A stretch of DNA of 64,000 nt from Ruminococcus sp. GTDB taxonomy: Bacteria > Bacillota > Clostridia > Oscillospirales > Ruminococcaceae. The translations under genes and the position numbers were made by a program. The notes beneath the pieces are model-generated. The model searched no databases and was not told where the DNA came from. It was given only the letters and a program-made list of their open reading frames with translations. The stretch lies in the NCBI GenBank assembly GCA_015066935.1, contig SVNK01000005.1:109541-173540 (forward strand), read 5' to 3'. Position 1 is the first letter of the stretch; the number at the start of each line of letters is the position of its first letter. Shown in pieces: positions 1-10,600 of the stretch.

Positions 1-1
1 A

Positions 2-1678
2 AATAAGATGGACATTATGGGTGCCGACTTCTATCGTGTTGTTGACATGATGAAGGACAGACTCAAGTGTAATGCCGTTCCGATTCAGCTCCCCATCGGT
101 GCTGAGGATCAGTTCAAGGGTATCATCGACCTCGTTGAAATGAAGGCTTACATCTATTACGATGACCTCGGAAAGGATATCCGCGTTGAGGAAATCCCCG
201 AGGATATGAAGGACAAGGCACAGGAATACCACGAGGCTATGGTTGAGCACGTTGCTGAGCAGGATGACGCTCTCATGGAGAAGTACTTCGAAGAAGGCGA
301 ACTCTCCATCGAAGAGATCAAGGCTTGTATCAGAAAGGCTTGTATCGCTAACGAAATGGTTCCCGTTGTCTGCGGTACTTCCTACAAGAACAAGGGCGTT
401 CAGAAGCTCCTCGATGCTATCATCGACTACATGCCTTCTCCGCTCGACGTTCCCGCTATCAAGGGTATTAACCCCGATACAGACGAAGAGGTTGAAAGAC
501 CTTCTTCCGATGAAGAGCCGTTCGCAGCTCTCGCATTCAAGATTGCAACTGACCCCTTCGTTGGTAAGCTTGCTTTCTTCCGTGTGTACTCAGGTATCGT
601 TAACCAGGGCGACACTGTCCTCAATGCTACTAAGGACAACCGTGAGCGTTTCGGCCGTATCGTTCAGATGCACGCTAACCACAGAAAGGACCTCACTACT
701 GTTTATGCAGGTGATATCGCTGCTGCTGTAGGTCTCAAGAATACTACAACCGGTGATACTCTCTGTGATGAAAAGCACCCCGTTATCCTCGAATCCATGG
801 AATTCCCTGAGCCTGTTATCCAGCTCGCTATCGAGCCCAAGACAAAGGCAGGTCAGGAAAAGATGGGTATCGCTCTCGCAAAGCTTGCTGAAGAGGATCC
901 TACTTTCAAGACATGGACTGACGAAGAAACAGGTCAGACTATCATCGCAGGTATGGGTGAGCTCCACCTCGACATCATCGTTGACCGTCTCCTCCGTGAG
1001 TTCAAGGTAGAAGCAAATGTAGGTGCACCTCAGGTTGCTTACAAGGAAACTATCAAGGGCAACGCAGATATCGATTACAAATACAAGAAGCAGTCCGGTG
1101 GTTCAGGTCAGTACGGTCACGTTAAGATCCGTGTTGCTCCCAACGAATCAGGTAAGGGCTATGAGTTCAAGAACTCCGTTGTCGGCGGTTCAATTCCCAA
1201 GGAGTACATCCCTGCTGTTGACGCAGGTATCCAGGGCGCTACAAAGGCAGGTATCCTCGCAGGCTACGAAGTTGTTGACGTTAAGGTTGAACTCTACGAC
1301 GGATCCTACCACGAGGTTGACTCCTCTGAAATGGCATTCAAGATCGCAGGTTCTATCGCCTTCAAGGAAGCTCTCAAGCAGGCTACACCTATCCTCATGG
1401 AGCCTATCATGAAGGTTGCTGTTATCGTTCCCGACGATTACACAGGTACTGTTATCGGTGACCTCAGCTCACGTCGTGGACAGATTCAGGGTCAGGAGTC
1501 AAGAACAGGTTCTGTTCAGGTAGACGCTCTTGTTCCCCTTTCAGAAATGTTCGGCTACACAAGCGACCTCCGTTCAAATACTCAGGGTCGTGGACAGTAC
1601 ACAATGGAGCCCCACAGCTACTGTGAAGTTCCTAAGAACATCGCTGAAAAGATCATGGCTTCAAGAGGTAAGAACTAA
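2..1678 (+). CDS. fusA: Elongation factor G (5'-truncated by window edge)
   Basis: Translational GTPase that drives ribosomal translocation and, with RRF, ribosome recycling in the cytosol. The frame is open from base 2. The first visible residues, NKMD, are the G4 guanine-specificity motif, so about 135 N-terminal residues including the P-loop lie upstream of the window. What remains (about 558 residues) covers the end of the G domain and domains II-V, ending in a typical EF-G C terminus. Codon use is strongly biased, as expected for a highly expressed gene. It lies 166 bp upstream of tuf in the usual fusA-tuf order of a str-type operon. The ATG at base 8 is internal and not a start. Identification is secure. 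Confidence 0.97.
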   Translation, partial: NKMDIMGADFYRVVDMMKDRLKCNAVPIQLPIGAEDQFKGIIDLVEMKAYIYYDDLGKDIRVEEIPEDMKDKAQEYHEAMVEHVAEQDDALMEKYFEEGELSIEEIKACIRKACIANEMVPVVCGTSYKNKGVQKLLDAIIDYMPSPLDVPAIKGINPDTDEEVERPSSDEEPFAALAFKIATDPFVGKLAFFRVYSGIVNQGDTVLNATKDNRERFGRIVQMHANHRKDLTTVYAGDIAAAVGLKNTTTGDTLCDEKHPVILESMEFPEPVIQLAIEPKTKAGQEKMGIALAKLAEEDPTFKTWTDEETGQTIIAGMGELHLDIIVDRLLREFKVEANVGAPQVAYKETIKGNADIDYKYKKQSGGSGQYGHVKIRVAPNESGKGYEFKNSVVGGSIPKEYIPAVDAGIQGATKAGILAGYEVVDVKVELYDGSYHEVDSSEMAFKIAGSIAFKEALKQATPILMEPIMKVAVIVPDDYTGTVIGDLSSRRGQIQGQESRTGSVQVDALVPLSEMFGYTSDLRSNTQGRGQYTMEPHSYCEVPKNIAEKIMASRGKN

Positions 1679-1768
1679 TCTCTGAGCCGATTTTACGCCA
1701 AATGCACTCGCTGCACAGGCTTATTGTTTAAAATTCTGTGTTTTTGGGAATAAAATTCCCGAAAACAC

Positions 1769-1797
1769 TTGAATTTACCAAATAAATCTGGTATAAT
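1769..1797 (+). promoter_or_regulatory. Sigma-A type promoter of tuf
   Basis: TTGAAT at 1769-1774 and TATAAT at 1792-1797 are separated by 17 bp, ending about 47 bp before the tuf start. It gives tuf its own promoter in addition to any read-through from fusA. An inverted repeat (TTTTGGGAA / TTCCCGAAA, about 1742-1766) lies just upstream but has no T-run, so it is not clearly a terminator. Confidence 0.8.
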
Positions 1798-1844
1798 ATA
1801 TATACAGGATTTCTGAAATTCTTATATTAAGGAGGAATTTTCCA

Positions 1845-3044
1845 ATGGCTAAGGCTAAATTTGAAAGAACAAAACCCCATGTAAACATTGGTACAATCGG
1901 ACACGTTGACCACGGTAAGACAACTCTTACAGCTGCTATCACAAAGACTCTCGCTATGAAGGGTCAGGCTAAGTACGAGGCTTACGATATGATCGATAAG
2001 GCTCCCGAGGAGAGAGAGCGTGGTATCACAATCAATACAGCTCACGTTGAGTACGAGACAGACGCTCGTCACTACGCTCACGTTGACTGCCCCGGACACG
2101 CTGACTACGTTAAGAACATGATCACAGGTGCTGCTCAGATGGACGGTGCTATCCTCGTTTGTGCTGCTTCTGACGGTCCTATGGCTCAGACAAGAGAGCA
2201 CATCCTTCTCGCTCGTCAGGTAGGCGTTCCTGCAATCGTTGTATTCATGAACAAGGCTGACCAGGTTGACGACGAAGAGCTCCTCGAGCTCGTTGAGATG
2301 GACATCCGTGACCTTCTCTCTTCTTACGATTTCCCCGGCGACGATACTCCTATCATCAAGGGTTCAGCTCTCGCAGCTCTTAACGCTCCCGATGATATCA
2401 ACGATCCCGCTTACGCTCCCATCATTGAGCTCATGAACGCTGTAGATGAGTACATCCCCAGCCCTGAGCGTGACGATGCTAAGCCTTTCCTTATGCCTGT
2501 TGAGGATACTATGACAATTTCCGGTCGTGGTACTGTTGTTACAGGTAGAGTTGAGAGAGGTAGACTCAACGTTAACGAGCAGATCGAAATCGTTGGTCTC
2601 TCTGATGAGAAGCTCACAACTGTATGTACAGGTCTTGAAATGTTCCGTAAGACTCTTGACTTCTGCGAGGCTGGTGACAACGTAGGTGCACTCCTCCGTG
2701 GTATCACAAGAGATCAGGTTGAGCGTGGTCAGGTTCTTTGTAAGCCCGGCTCAATCCAGCCCCACACAAAGTTCTCAGGTCAGGTTTACGTTCTTAAGAA
2801 GGAAGAGGGCGGTCGTCACACACCTTTCTTCAACAACTACAGACCTCAGTTCTACTTCAGAACAACTGACGTAACAGGCGTTGTTACTCTTCCTGCTGAT
2901 AAGGAAATGTGTATGCCCGGCGATAACGTTACAATGAACGTTGAGCTCATCACTCCTATCGCTATCGAAGAGGGACTCCGTTTCGCTATCCGTGAGGGTG
3001 GTAGAACAGTTGGTTCAGGCGTTGTTACAGCTATCAACGAATAA
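1845..3044 (+). CDS. tuf: Elongation factor Tu
   Basis: GTPase that delivers aminoacyl-tRNA to the ribosomal A site. The 399-residue product is the normal length. The P-loop GHVDHGKTT is at residues 19-27, DCPGHADY (G3) starts near 81 and NKAD (G4) near 136, followed by the two beta-barrel domains. The start is fixed by AAGGAGG at 1829-1835, nine bases before ATG. The gene has its own consensus promoter and a strong terminator directly after it, so it can be made as a monocistronic message. Codon use is the most biased of the window. Confidence 0.98.
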   Translation: MAKAKFERTKPHVNIGTIGHVDHGKTTLTAAITKTLAMKGQAKYEAYDMIDKAPEERERGITINTAHVEYETDARHYAHVDCPGHADYVKNMITGAAQMDGAILVCAASDGPMAQTREHILLARQVGVPAIVVFMNKADQVDDEELLELVEMDIRDLLSSYDFPGDDTPIIKGSALAALNAPDDINDPAYAPIIELMNAVDEYIPSPERDDAKPFLMPVEDTMTISGRGTVVTGRVERGRLNVNEQIEIVGLSDEKLTTVCTGLEMFRKTLDFCEAGDNVGALLRGITRDQVERGQVLCKPGSIQPHTKFSGQVYVLKKEEGGRHTPFFNNYRPQFYFRTTDVTGVVTLPADKEMCMPGDNVTMNVELITPIAIEEGLRFAIREGGRTVGSGVVTAINE

Positions 3045-3073
3045 TTGAACTATCTGACAGTAATGTCATCATT

Positions 3074-3110
3074 CTCAGGCGGTTAGGATCTCTTAACCGC
3101 CTGAGTTTTT
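3074..3110 (+). terminator. Rho-independent terminator of tuf
   Basis: Perfect 12-bp stem, CTCAGGCGGTTA (3074-3085) with TAACCGCCTGAG (3094-3105), 8-nt loop, followed by TTTTT. Confidence 0.93.
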
Positions 3111-3163
3111 ACCTTTTGTGATAATTAAGTGAAACAACTAATATAATGATAAAGGATTATGCT

Positions 3164-4075
3164 ATGGAATATATGATTCAGACTAACGGCATCACCAAGC
3201 GCTACGGAAAACACAAAGTGCTTGACAATGTCTCTATGCACGTTCCGAAAGGCTCTATATACGGCTTTGTCGGCAAGAACGGTGCAGGAAAAACAACACT
3301 CATGCGTATCATAAGCGCACTCAATGCTCCCACATCGGGAACATATTCTCTTAACTTAACTGACTACAAGAACACAAAAATCAACGAAGTCCGCAGAAAA
3401 ATCGGTGCTGTCGTTGAAACTCCGTCGATATACCTCGACATGACCGCAAAACAGAATCTTCTCCTTCAGTATAAGATGCACGGCATCAAGCCCGACGGTC
3501 TTCAGGACCTGCTTAATCTCGTCGGACTCCCCGACACCGGAAAGAAAAAGGCGAAGAATTTCTCTCTGGGTATGCGCCAGAGACTCAGTATCGCATTTTC
3601 CCTTATTTCCGATCCCGAACTCCTCATCCTTGACGAACCTATCAACGGTCTTGACCCCGAAGGTATCAAGGATGTCCGTGACCTTCTCTATAAACTCAAC
3701 ACCGAAAAAGGCATCACTATCCTTATTTCAAGCCACATCCTCGATGAGCTGTCAAAACTCGCAACTCACTACGGATTCATCGACGGCGGCAGAATGATTA
3801 AGGAAATGAGCGCAGAGGAGCTTGAAAACAGCTGCAGACACTCTATAAAGCTTACAGTAAACAATACAGCTCTTCTCAGCGAAGCTCTCGACGCTATGAA
3901 GCTCGATTACTCGGTTAAATCGGAAACAGAGGCTGAAATATATTCACAGATCAACGTTACACCTCTTGTACTCGCCCTCAACGAAAAAGGCTGCGAGGTC
4001 ATCACCATGACCCAGAATACCGACAACCTTGAGGACTACTTCATGGAACTTATAGGAGGTGGCGAAAATGCTTAA
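3164..4075 (+). CDS. ABC transporter ATP-binding protein (BcrA/NatA-type exporter)
   Basis: ATPase subunit of an ABC-2 type exporter working with the next gene. Walker A GKNGAGKTT is near residue 40, the signature is LGMRQR, and Walker B with the D-loop reads LLILDEPINGLDPEG. The roughly 304-residue length with a C-terminal extension resembles bacitracin/lantibiotic-resistance or Na+ exporters of the BcrA/NatA group. Substrate cannot be read from sequence. ATG 3164 is chosen because AAAGGA lies seven bases before it; the upstream in-frame ATG at 3146 has no ribosome site. The stop overlaps the permease start by 8 bp, indicating translational coupling. Confidence 0.9.
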   Translation: MEYMIQTNGITKRYGKHKVLDNVSMHVPKGSIYGFVGKNGAGKTTLMRIISALNAPTSGTYSLNLTDYKNTKINEVRRKIGAVVETPSIYLDMTAKQNLLLQYKMHGIKPDGLQDLLNLVGLPDTGKKKAKNFSLGMRQRLSIAFSLISDPELLILDEPINGLDPEGIKDVRDLLYKLNTEKGITILISSHILDELSKLATHYGFIDGGRMIKEMSAEELENSCRHSIKLTVNNTALLSEALDAMKLDYSVKSETEAEIYSQINVTPLVLALNEKGCEVITMTQNTDNLEDYFMELIGGGENA

Positions 4076-4877
4076 TCTGCTTCAGGAATCATTCGGACGT
4101 CTTTACAGATACAAGACCTTCCGTGTATGTCTCATTATCATAACAGCCATACCGCTGTTTTTCAACGGACTTGAAAAAATGCTGATGGAAAGCAACGATT
4201 TTCCCGATGTATCAACAGCTGATGATTATCTTTTCAATATGTACGGTATGCTGCCTCTGATAATTGCAATTGCTGCCGGCTTATTCATAATAAAGGATTT
4301 CAAGGAAAACACTGTCCGCAACAAGCTTATCTGCGGCTACACAAGAACTCAGGTTTACATAGTCAACTGGATTACCGCTGTCTTCATTGCAGTTTTCTAC
4401 CATCTTTTCTCGACTCTTGTATGTACGGTTTCTGCTTCAATTCTCCTTGAACCCGGCGATCTGTTCACCAAGGTTAATGCTTATTACGAACTTATCAGTA
4501 TTCCCACTCTTATTTCCTACACTTCAATCACTGTAATGATGGCAATGATATTCAGAACAACTGCAAGTGCAATTTTCTCATACTTCATTCATGCAGTTAT
4601 AATTATGTTCGAACCGCTGATCGTCCATAAAGTGGATAACGACAGCTTTACCAGATTTTCTTCAATGTTCGTCCCGGAAAACCAGCTTTATATCATCTCA
4701 TCACGCTGCTATAGTGATCCGACTAAGTCCGGAGGAATACTTGATATGTTTGATGATGTCAAATACGCTATTCCCGAGGGCAATGCAGCTTACCTGATTC
4801 CCCTTTATGCACTGCTCCTTGCCGCAGTCGTTACGGTAATCGGTATTATTCATTTCAATAAAAAGGACGTCAAATAA
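4068..4877 (+). CDS. ABC-2 type transporter permease
   Basis: Membrane subunit partner of the preceding ATPase, about 269 residues. Hydrophobic segments give roughly six membrane spans, beginning near residue 20, with the last one just before the C-terminal NKKDVK. There is no catalytic motif; family assignment rests on topology and on pairing with a BcrA-type ATPase. ATG 4068 is preferred because AGGAGG (4054-4059) is eight bases upstream. A GTG at 4059 overlaps that site and is unlikely. The substrate is unknown. Confidence 0.85.
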   Translation: MLNLLQESFGRLYRYKTFRVCLIIITAIPLFFNGLEKMLMESNDFPDVSTADDYLFNMYGMLPLIIAIAAGLFIIKDFKENTVRNKLICGYTRTQVYIVNWITAVFIAVFYHLFSTLVCTVSASILLEPGDLFTKVNAYYELISIPTLISYTSITVMMAMIFRTTASAIFSYFIHAVIIMFEPLIVHKVDNDSFTRFSSMFVPENQLYIISSRCYSDPTKSGGILDMFDDVKYAIPEGNAAYLIPLYALLLAAVVTVIGIIHFNKKDVK

Positions 4878-4885
4878 CTTGTATC

Positions 4886-4919
4886 AATCCCCGTATGCCT
4901 CAGTGTACGGGGATTTTTC
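4886..4919 (+). terminator. Terminator of the ABC exporter operon
   Basis: AATCCCCGTA (4886-4895) pairs perfectly with TACGGGGATT (4906-4915) over a 10-nt loop and runs into TTTTT. Confidence 0.92.
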
Positions 4920-5010
4920 TGCTATTTTTTCAGTTTATTTCAAAAATATATCACAGAATAATCATATCCGACCGATATAATGTAATCGTAGAGAAAGAAA
5001 GTTTAAAATA

Positions 5011-5051
5011 CAGCACCACAATATCCCATGCCATTCAGAATTGTGGTGCTG
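5011..5051 (+). other. Leader hairpin upstream of the beta-helix lipoprotein
   Basis: CAGCACCACAAT (5011-5022) pairs perfectly with ATTGTGGTGCTG (5040-5051) over a 17-nt loop. It has no T-run and lies 45 bp before the start codon. A TATAAT-like box at 4976-4981 precedes it, but no good -35 was seen. It could be a protein operator or an mRNA stabilising or attenuation hairpin; function is not known. Confidence 0.6.
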
Positions 5052-5096
5052 CACGAACAGAATTGGGAAAAATCCATCGAAAAGCGGTGTATAAAT

Positions 5097-7349
5097 ATGA
5101 AAAAATCAGACGCTTACAGAAAAACTATCAGCTTCATTACAGCAGCTATGGCTTTTGCGGCAACTGTCGCTTCTTGCAGCAGTCCCGACGAATCCTCATC
5201 CCGTTCCGATTCATCGGTAACGTCGGAAGCAACGTCCTCGGCAGACTCCTCACAGACTACAGCTGAGTCTTCCCCTGCCCTCTCAGCAGATCAGCTCAGT
5301 AACCTCTCCAAGGATTATTCTTCGCTCTTTTCCGACCGTGACCATGACCCTTCTTATGATACGGTCAGTGCTGAAATCAAGCTTTCAGGTGATTCCGTTG
5401 AAATCAGCGGTAAGGGTGCAGCTGCGGAAGGCACTGTCATTACGATTTCAGAGGACGGAACCTACCGTATAACAGGTACTCTTAATGACGGTCAGCTCAT
5501 TGTAAATGCTCCCAAGGCGAAGGTCCAGCTTGTGCTCGACAACGCCGATATTACCTGTAAAACTTCTGCTCCTGTCAATATCCTCGACTGCGATAAGACG
5601 TTCATCACACTTGCCGAAAACAGCAGGAATTCAGTTACCGACAGTCGTTCTGCGTGTACCGATGAGAACTCTGAGGCTCCCGATTCGGCTATATTCAGCG
5701 AGGACAGCCTCACTATCAACGGCAGCGGTTCGCTTACAGTAAAGGGAGGATACCTCGACGGTGTCCACTCAAAGGACGATATTGTCATCACAGGAGGAAA
5801 ACTCGATATTACCGCTGTAAACAACGGTATAAAGGGCAAGGATTACGTTGCCGCAGCAAATGGTGAAATTACCGTAAATGCTCAGAACGACGGCGTAAAG
5901 TCCACAAATACCGATGACAGCTCACTCGGCTTCGTTTATGTCGAGGACGGCAGCTTCAATATCACCGCAGGCGGCGACGGTATTCAGGCAGAAACAGTTT
6001 TTTATGCTTGCGGCGGCACGTTCAATATTATGTCGGGCGGCGGCAGTGAAAACGCTCCCGAAAATAACGGAAACGGTTCCGGCGGTGGATTCGGCGGTGG
6101 TCGTGGTGAGATTCGCTTCCCTACAGACGAAAACGGCAAAATGCAGATGCCCGATATGCCCGACATTGATGTGCAGTTCCCCACGGACGAAAACGGCAAA
6201 ATCCAGATGCCCGATATGCCCGACATTGATGTGCAGTTCCCTACGGACGAAAACGGCAAAATCCAGATGCCCGATTTTCCCAATGGCGGAAACTTCGGTC
6301 ACGGCGGTATCGAGATTCCAACAGATGAAAACGGTAATTTCACCAAACCCCAGCGTCCCGACAGCTTCGGAGGAGGAAGATTCCCTCAGAACGGCGAAGC
6401 TTCCGATGATTCCGATTCAGCCGATACTGTAAGTGTAAAAGGAATCAAAGCAGGTCTTGCTGTAAGCATAAGCGGCGGTAAATTCAATGTCGATGCTTAC
6501 GACGATACCCTCCATTCAAATGGAAATATGTTCATTTCAGGCGGAAATATCACTTTAAAAACAGGTTCCAAGGGTGTTCACGCCGATGGTAAGATCGCTG
6601 TTTCTGGAAGTGCCGACATCAATATTGCAGAGTCCTCCGAGGGCATTGAAGCTGCGGTAATCGACATCAGCGACGGAAATGTACGTATAAAAGCCTCCGA
6701 CGACGGGTTCAACGGCAGTGACGGTTCGAATCAGGGCGGCATGGGAAATTACTCACAGTCCGTTCAGCTCAACATAAGCGGCGGTACGGTTTACGTTGAC
6801 GCTGAGGGAGACGGTCTTGATTCAAACGGCAACATAAATATCAGCGGAGGTACAGTCATTGTCAACGGTCCTCAGAACGGCGGAAACGGCGCTCTCGACG
6901 TAAACGGAAAAATGACCGTTAACGGCGGTCTGCTTATCGCCGCAGGCAGCTCAGGAATGGCTGAAGGTCCCGACAGCAGCTCGACTCAGAACTGCATTTC
7001 GGCTAATCTCGGCAAGACATTCAACGGCGGTACTCTCGTTACACTCACAAACAGCAAGGGTGAAGAAATCCTCAGCTTTGCTCCGTCCAAGACATTCGGT
7101 CATATCGTTATAAGCTCCCCCGACATCAAGACAGAAGCGGAATATACGCTCAGTACAGGCGGCAGTTCCTCTGCCGAAGCTGCTGACGGTCTCTATAAAG
7201 TCGGAGGATACAAGAACGACGGCACATCTGTCGGAAGTGTAACTGTCAAGGAATCCGTATCGTTTATCGGTCAGCAGGGCGGATTCGGCGGCGGCGGCGG
7301 TGGATTCGGCGGCGGAAAAAGACCTCGCTCCAACGACGAAACTATATAA
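5097..7349 (+). CDS. Secreted lipoprotein with Cthe_2159-like carbohydrate-binding beta-helix domain
   Basis: Predicted cell-surface lipoprotein of about 750 residues. Residues 1-26 form a signal peptide with lipobox V-A-S-C (Cys27), followed by a Ser-rich linker. The main body (about 90 to the C terminus) is made of repeated ISGG / GDGI / VNAQNDGV-type turns, as in the Cthe_2159-like family (DUF4353), for which the Clostridium thermocellum member binds cellulose and polygalacturonate. It is split by a Gly- and Pro-rich insert with 20-residue repeats (PTDENGK-MPDMPDID). The C terminus is glycine-rich (GGFGGGGGGFGGG) and ends basic. ATG 5097 is chosen because it alone gives a signal peptide; the ribosome site is weak. 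Next to a pectate lyase, a role in pectin or cellulose contact is plausible. Confidence 0.8.
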   Translation: MKKSDAYRKTISFITAAMAFAATVASCSSPDESSSRSDSSVTSEATSSADSSQTTAESSPALSADQLSNLSKDYSSLFSDRDHDPSYDTVSAEIKLSGDSVEISGKGAAAEGTVITISEDGTYRITGTLNDGQLIVNAPKAKVQLVLDNADITCKTSAPVNILDCDKTFITLAENSRNSVTDSRSACTDENSEAPDSAIFSEDSLTINGSGSLTVKGGYLDGVHSKDDIVITGGKLDITAVNNGIKGKDYVAAANGEITVNAQNDGVKSTNTDDSSLGFVYVEDGSFNITAGGDGIQAETVFYACGGTFNIMSGGGSENAPENNGNGSGGGFGGGRGEIRFPTDENGKMQMPDMPDIDVQFPTDENGKIQMPDMPDIDVQFPTDENGKIQMPDFPNGGNFGHGGIEIPTDENGNFTKPQRPDSFGGGRFPQNGEASDDSDSADTVSVKGIKAGLAVSISGGKFNVDAYDDTLHSNGNMFISGGNITLKTGSKGVHADGKIAVSGSADINIAESSEGIEAAVIDISDGNVRIKASDDGFNGSDGSNQGGMGNYSQSVQLNISGGTVYVDAEGDGLDSNGNINISGGTVIVNGPQNGGNGALDVNGKMTVNGGLLIAAGSSGMAEGPDSSSTQNCISANLGKTFNGGTLVTLTNSKGEEILSFAPSKTFGHIVISSPDIKTEAEYTLSTGGSSSAEAADGLYKVGGYKNDGTSVGSVTVKESVSFIGQQGGFGGGGGGFGGGKRPRSNDETI
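6117..6276 (+). repeat. In-frame 60-bp tandem repeat within the lipoprotein gene
   Basis: Two full 60-bp units and a partial third, differing at only a few bases, each encoding a 20-residue FPTDENGK..MPDMPDIDVQ unit. They lie in a linker that interrupts the beta-helix. The near-identity at DNA level suggests recent duplication and likely length variation between strains. Confidence 0.9.
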
Positions 7350-7387
7350 TCATGCAATCTTCATTTTCATATAAACCACCTCAGACG

Positions 7388-7420
7388 GCGGCTGTCATTT
7401 GTATGGCAGCCGCTGTTTGT
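7388..7420 (+). terminator. Terminator after the lipoprotein gene
   Basis: GCGGCTG (7388-7394) pairs with CAGCCGC (7407-7413), extended inward by TCA/TGG with one wobble, followed by the moderately T-rich TGTTTGTT. Confidence 0.65.
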
Positions 7421-7515
7421 TCATGTCCGACGCATTATATCTGCATATAATCATACTTTGGTGTAAAATATAAATACATATTTCAAAAATGTTTAGAAAA
7501 AATTGTCGCAAATTA

Positions 7516-7544
7516 TTGAAAATCTGGCAGAATTATTGTATAAT
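7516..7544 (+). promoter_or_regulatory. Promoter of the pectate lyase gene
   Basis: TTGAAA (7516-7521), 17-bp spacer, TATAAT (7539-7544). Transcription would begin at about 7551, exactly where the structured leader begins. Confidence 0.85.
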
Positions 7545-7550
7545 ATTCTA

Positions 7551-7652
7551 GTGTACGCAATCGGCTGACCCTGCACATGGCACGGCAGAACCGAAAATCT
7601 TTACTATTACCGACTTCAGACAAAAGGTGTCCTGTCAGTAATTAACGTACAC
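7551..7652 (+). ncRNA. Candidate structured leader RNA (possible riboswitch-like element)
   Basis: The leader can fold as a three-way junction. P1 is GTGTACG (7551-7557) with CGTACAC (7646-7652). One arm is closed by CGG/CCG with inner CTGC/GCAG (about 7562-7593). The other is closed by TTACT/AGTAA with nested GAC/GTC and GACA/TGTC (about 7601-7643). P1 ends right before the G-rich ribosome site (7653-7657), so folding could control translation of the pectate lyase. I do not recognise it as a known riboswitch class; it lacks the conserved cores of the c-di-GMP-I, purine, ykkC and THF types. The fold comes from inspection only. Confidence 0.5.
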
Positions 7653-7664
7653 GGGGGTATTAAA

Positions 7665-10600
7665 ATGAAGAACACTCAAATGAAGAAGCGTATCGCTTCG
7701 CTCGCTGCTGCTGCGGTGATGTCTATAGCGTCCGTTGCGGGAACTTTCGGTTTCGCACAGCTTTCCGCAGATAACAGCATCATCACAGTCCATGCTGCTT
7801 CAAGCAGCGTCACAATCACAAAAAGCCTCGGCTATCAGGAGGGCGCTTATGTGGAATGGACGCCCGTTTCGGGAGCCACAGGCTACAATGTCTACTGCGA
7901 CGGAGTACAGCTTGATTCCATGCTCATCAGACAGTATTCAGGCTATTTCCGTGCCGATGCTGTAGGTCTCAAAGCAGGCAGCCACACTCTCAAGGTCGTT
8001 CCCGTTTCGGGAGGAACCGAAATCTCATCGGCAGCGTCTTCCGCAAACGTGACTTCCACAGCCCACGACAGAAGCGGTTTTGCTTTCGTCAACGGTAATG
8101 CCAACGGTGCATACAACTCCGACGGTACACTGAAAAGCAATGCTGTCGTTGTCTACGTTACAGAACAGAATAAGGACTCTGTTACCGTTTCTCTTAATGC
8201 AGAGGGCAAGGGAAATGTTGACTGCGTCGGTATTCAGGCAATTATCACCGCCTACAAAAAAGGTGCGGAAACACGTCCGATTGCCATCCGATTCGTCGGA
8301 AATGTAACCGACCCTTCCGGAATGTCCAAGGGTGACCTCCTTGTTGACGGCGTTAAGGCTGGCATGACCATTGAAGGTATCGGCAGCGATGCAACTCTCA
8401 ACGGCTTCGGACTCGTTCTGAAAAACAGCTCCAATGTCGAGGTCCGCAACCTCGGATTCATGAACTGCAACAGCTCCGAGGGCGACAACTGTGGTCTTCA
8501 GCAGAAAAACGACCATATCTGGGTACACAACTGCGATTTCTTCTACGGTGACGCAGGTACAGACGCCGATCAGGCTAAGGGTGACGGTGCTCTCGATACA
8601 AAGACTTCAACTTATGTTACTCATTCGTACAACCACTTCTTCGATAACGGCAAATGCAATCTTCAGGGCATGAAGTCCGAAACAACGGAGAATTACGTTA
8701 CATACCACCACAATTGGTACGACCACTCCGATTCACGTCACCCACGTATCAGAACCTGTTCCGTCCACATATACAACAACTACTACGACGGCAATTCAAA
8801 GTACGGTGCAGGCGTTACTATGGGAGCTTCCGCATTTGTTGAGAAAAACTATTTCAGAAACTGCAAGTATCCCATGCTCATTTCGATGCAGGGCTCCGAT
8901 ATGATAGGCGGCGGAACATTCTCAGGCGAAACGGGCGGCGTTATCAAAGCTTTCGATAACTATATGACGGGTCAGAAGGCATTCGTCCCCTACTCGCAGA
9001 ACAATACCGATTTCGACGCATATGTTGTATCCTCTGCCACAGAAAAAGTCCCATCGTCCGTTACTGCAAAAAGCGGAAACACCTCGTACAACAACTTCGA
9101 TACATCATCGGTCATGTATTCATATACAGCCGACCCGGCTGCAAGCGTTCCCGAAAAGGTAATGGCAAACGCAGGCCGTGTTGACGGCGGCGATTTCAAA
9201 TGGACGTTCAATAACTCCGTGGACGATGAAAGCTATGATGTGAACTCTGCACTGAAATCTGCTCTCATCTCCTACGACGACAAAATCATTGCAATCGGCA
9301 GCGGTTTCAGCTCATCAGGCGGCAATATCACAACAGGTACAACAACTACTTCAATCACTACTACTTCTTCACGTCCTGTCACAACCTCGACAGTAACAAC
9401 AGGCGGAAATGTCACTCCATCTACAGGAAGTCTCGTCCACAACTTCACCGAGAACGATAAAAACAGCACCTTCTACACCATTTCAGGTACTCTTTCCACA
9501 AGCAAGGGAACTGTTACATACGACGGCAAGACTCTTACTCAGTGTCTGAAAATGGAGACGGCTACAAGTATAGCTTTCAATGCGCCCTCAGGCGGAAAAC
9601 TTACTCTTGTCTTTGCTGAACCGACTGCAAACGTAAAGGTTGACGGAACAAAATATACTGCTTCGGGCAACGGCATAATCACTGTCGATGTTCAGGCAGG
9701 CTCCCACACAATCACCAAGGCTGATACTGCAAATCTTTTCTATATGGTATACAGCGGAAGCAGCTCTCAGGGTACTGTTACAACCGTCTCCACTACAAAA
9801 ACTACCACCGCAACCTCCGACGGTACTACTTCCACTACTTCCTCTACAACTCCTCCTGTATCCGATAACGGCGAAATCAGCGTAAAATATGCGGGCGGCT
9901 GGAATGAAATGGCTTACATGGTTCTTTCGGGACTCAATGATTCGGATGTAAAGACAGTTTCATTTGACGGTCCGATGTCGGGCTCTCTCACAGGTGAAGA
10001 CCTCCAGTACCTCGTAAGAGATACAAGCGACGGTCTCCGTGTTGACCTCCTCGGACTAAAGCCCGGAACATACTCCATAAGTCTCGGCACAACAAAGGGT
10101 ACGGTCACACAAAACGGCATATCTGTAAGCGAACAGGACCGTTCAGGCTTCGCCCATTTCAACTACACAGCAGGCGTCGGTGCTTACAACGATGACGGAA
10201 CTCTTAAAGCAGACGCAAAGGTCATCTACGTCACCGACGAAAATAAGAATTCCGTTTCCGTTACTTCAAAGGATGGCACTACTGTTAAGGGTATCGGCAA
10301 CATCCTCAACTCCGCAGGTATGGACGCAGGCAGCGGAAAAACTTCAAAGGGCGGTGTCGCAAATACAAACAGCGATATTATCAGAAAGCTCGCTCAGGAC
10401 GGTACTCCCCTCGTTGTACGAATCGTGGGCAATGTAACAACTCCCGAGGGCGTCACCGTTTTCGATTCACTTGATATGGGAGGCTCTGTCGGCGACAACG
10501 GCGGAATGGCAAGAATGAAATCAGGTAAAAACATCACCATAGAGGGCGTCGGCAACGATGCAACAGTAAACGGCTGGGGCTTCCACTTCATGGCTTCAAG

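Noticed and set aside
1742..1767. Inverted repeat after fusA considered as a terminator
   Set aside because: It has no T-run and overlaps the tuf promoter region.
3142..3147. TATAAT just before the ABC ATPase gene
   Set aside because: Transcription from it would begin within the ribosome site, and the nearest -35-like box is 20 bp away.
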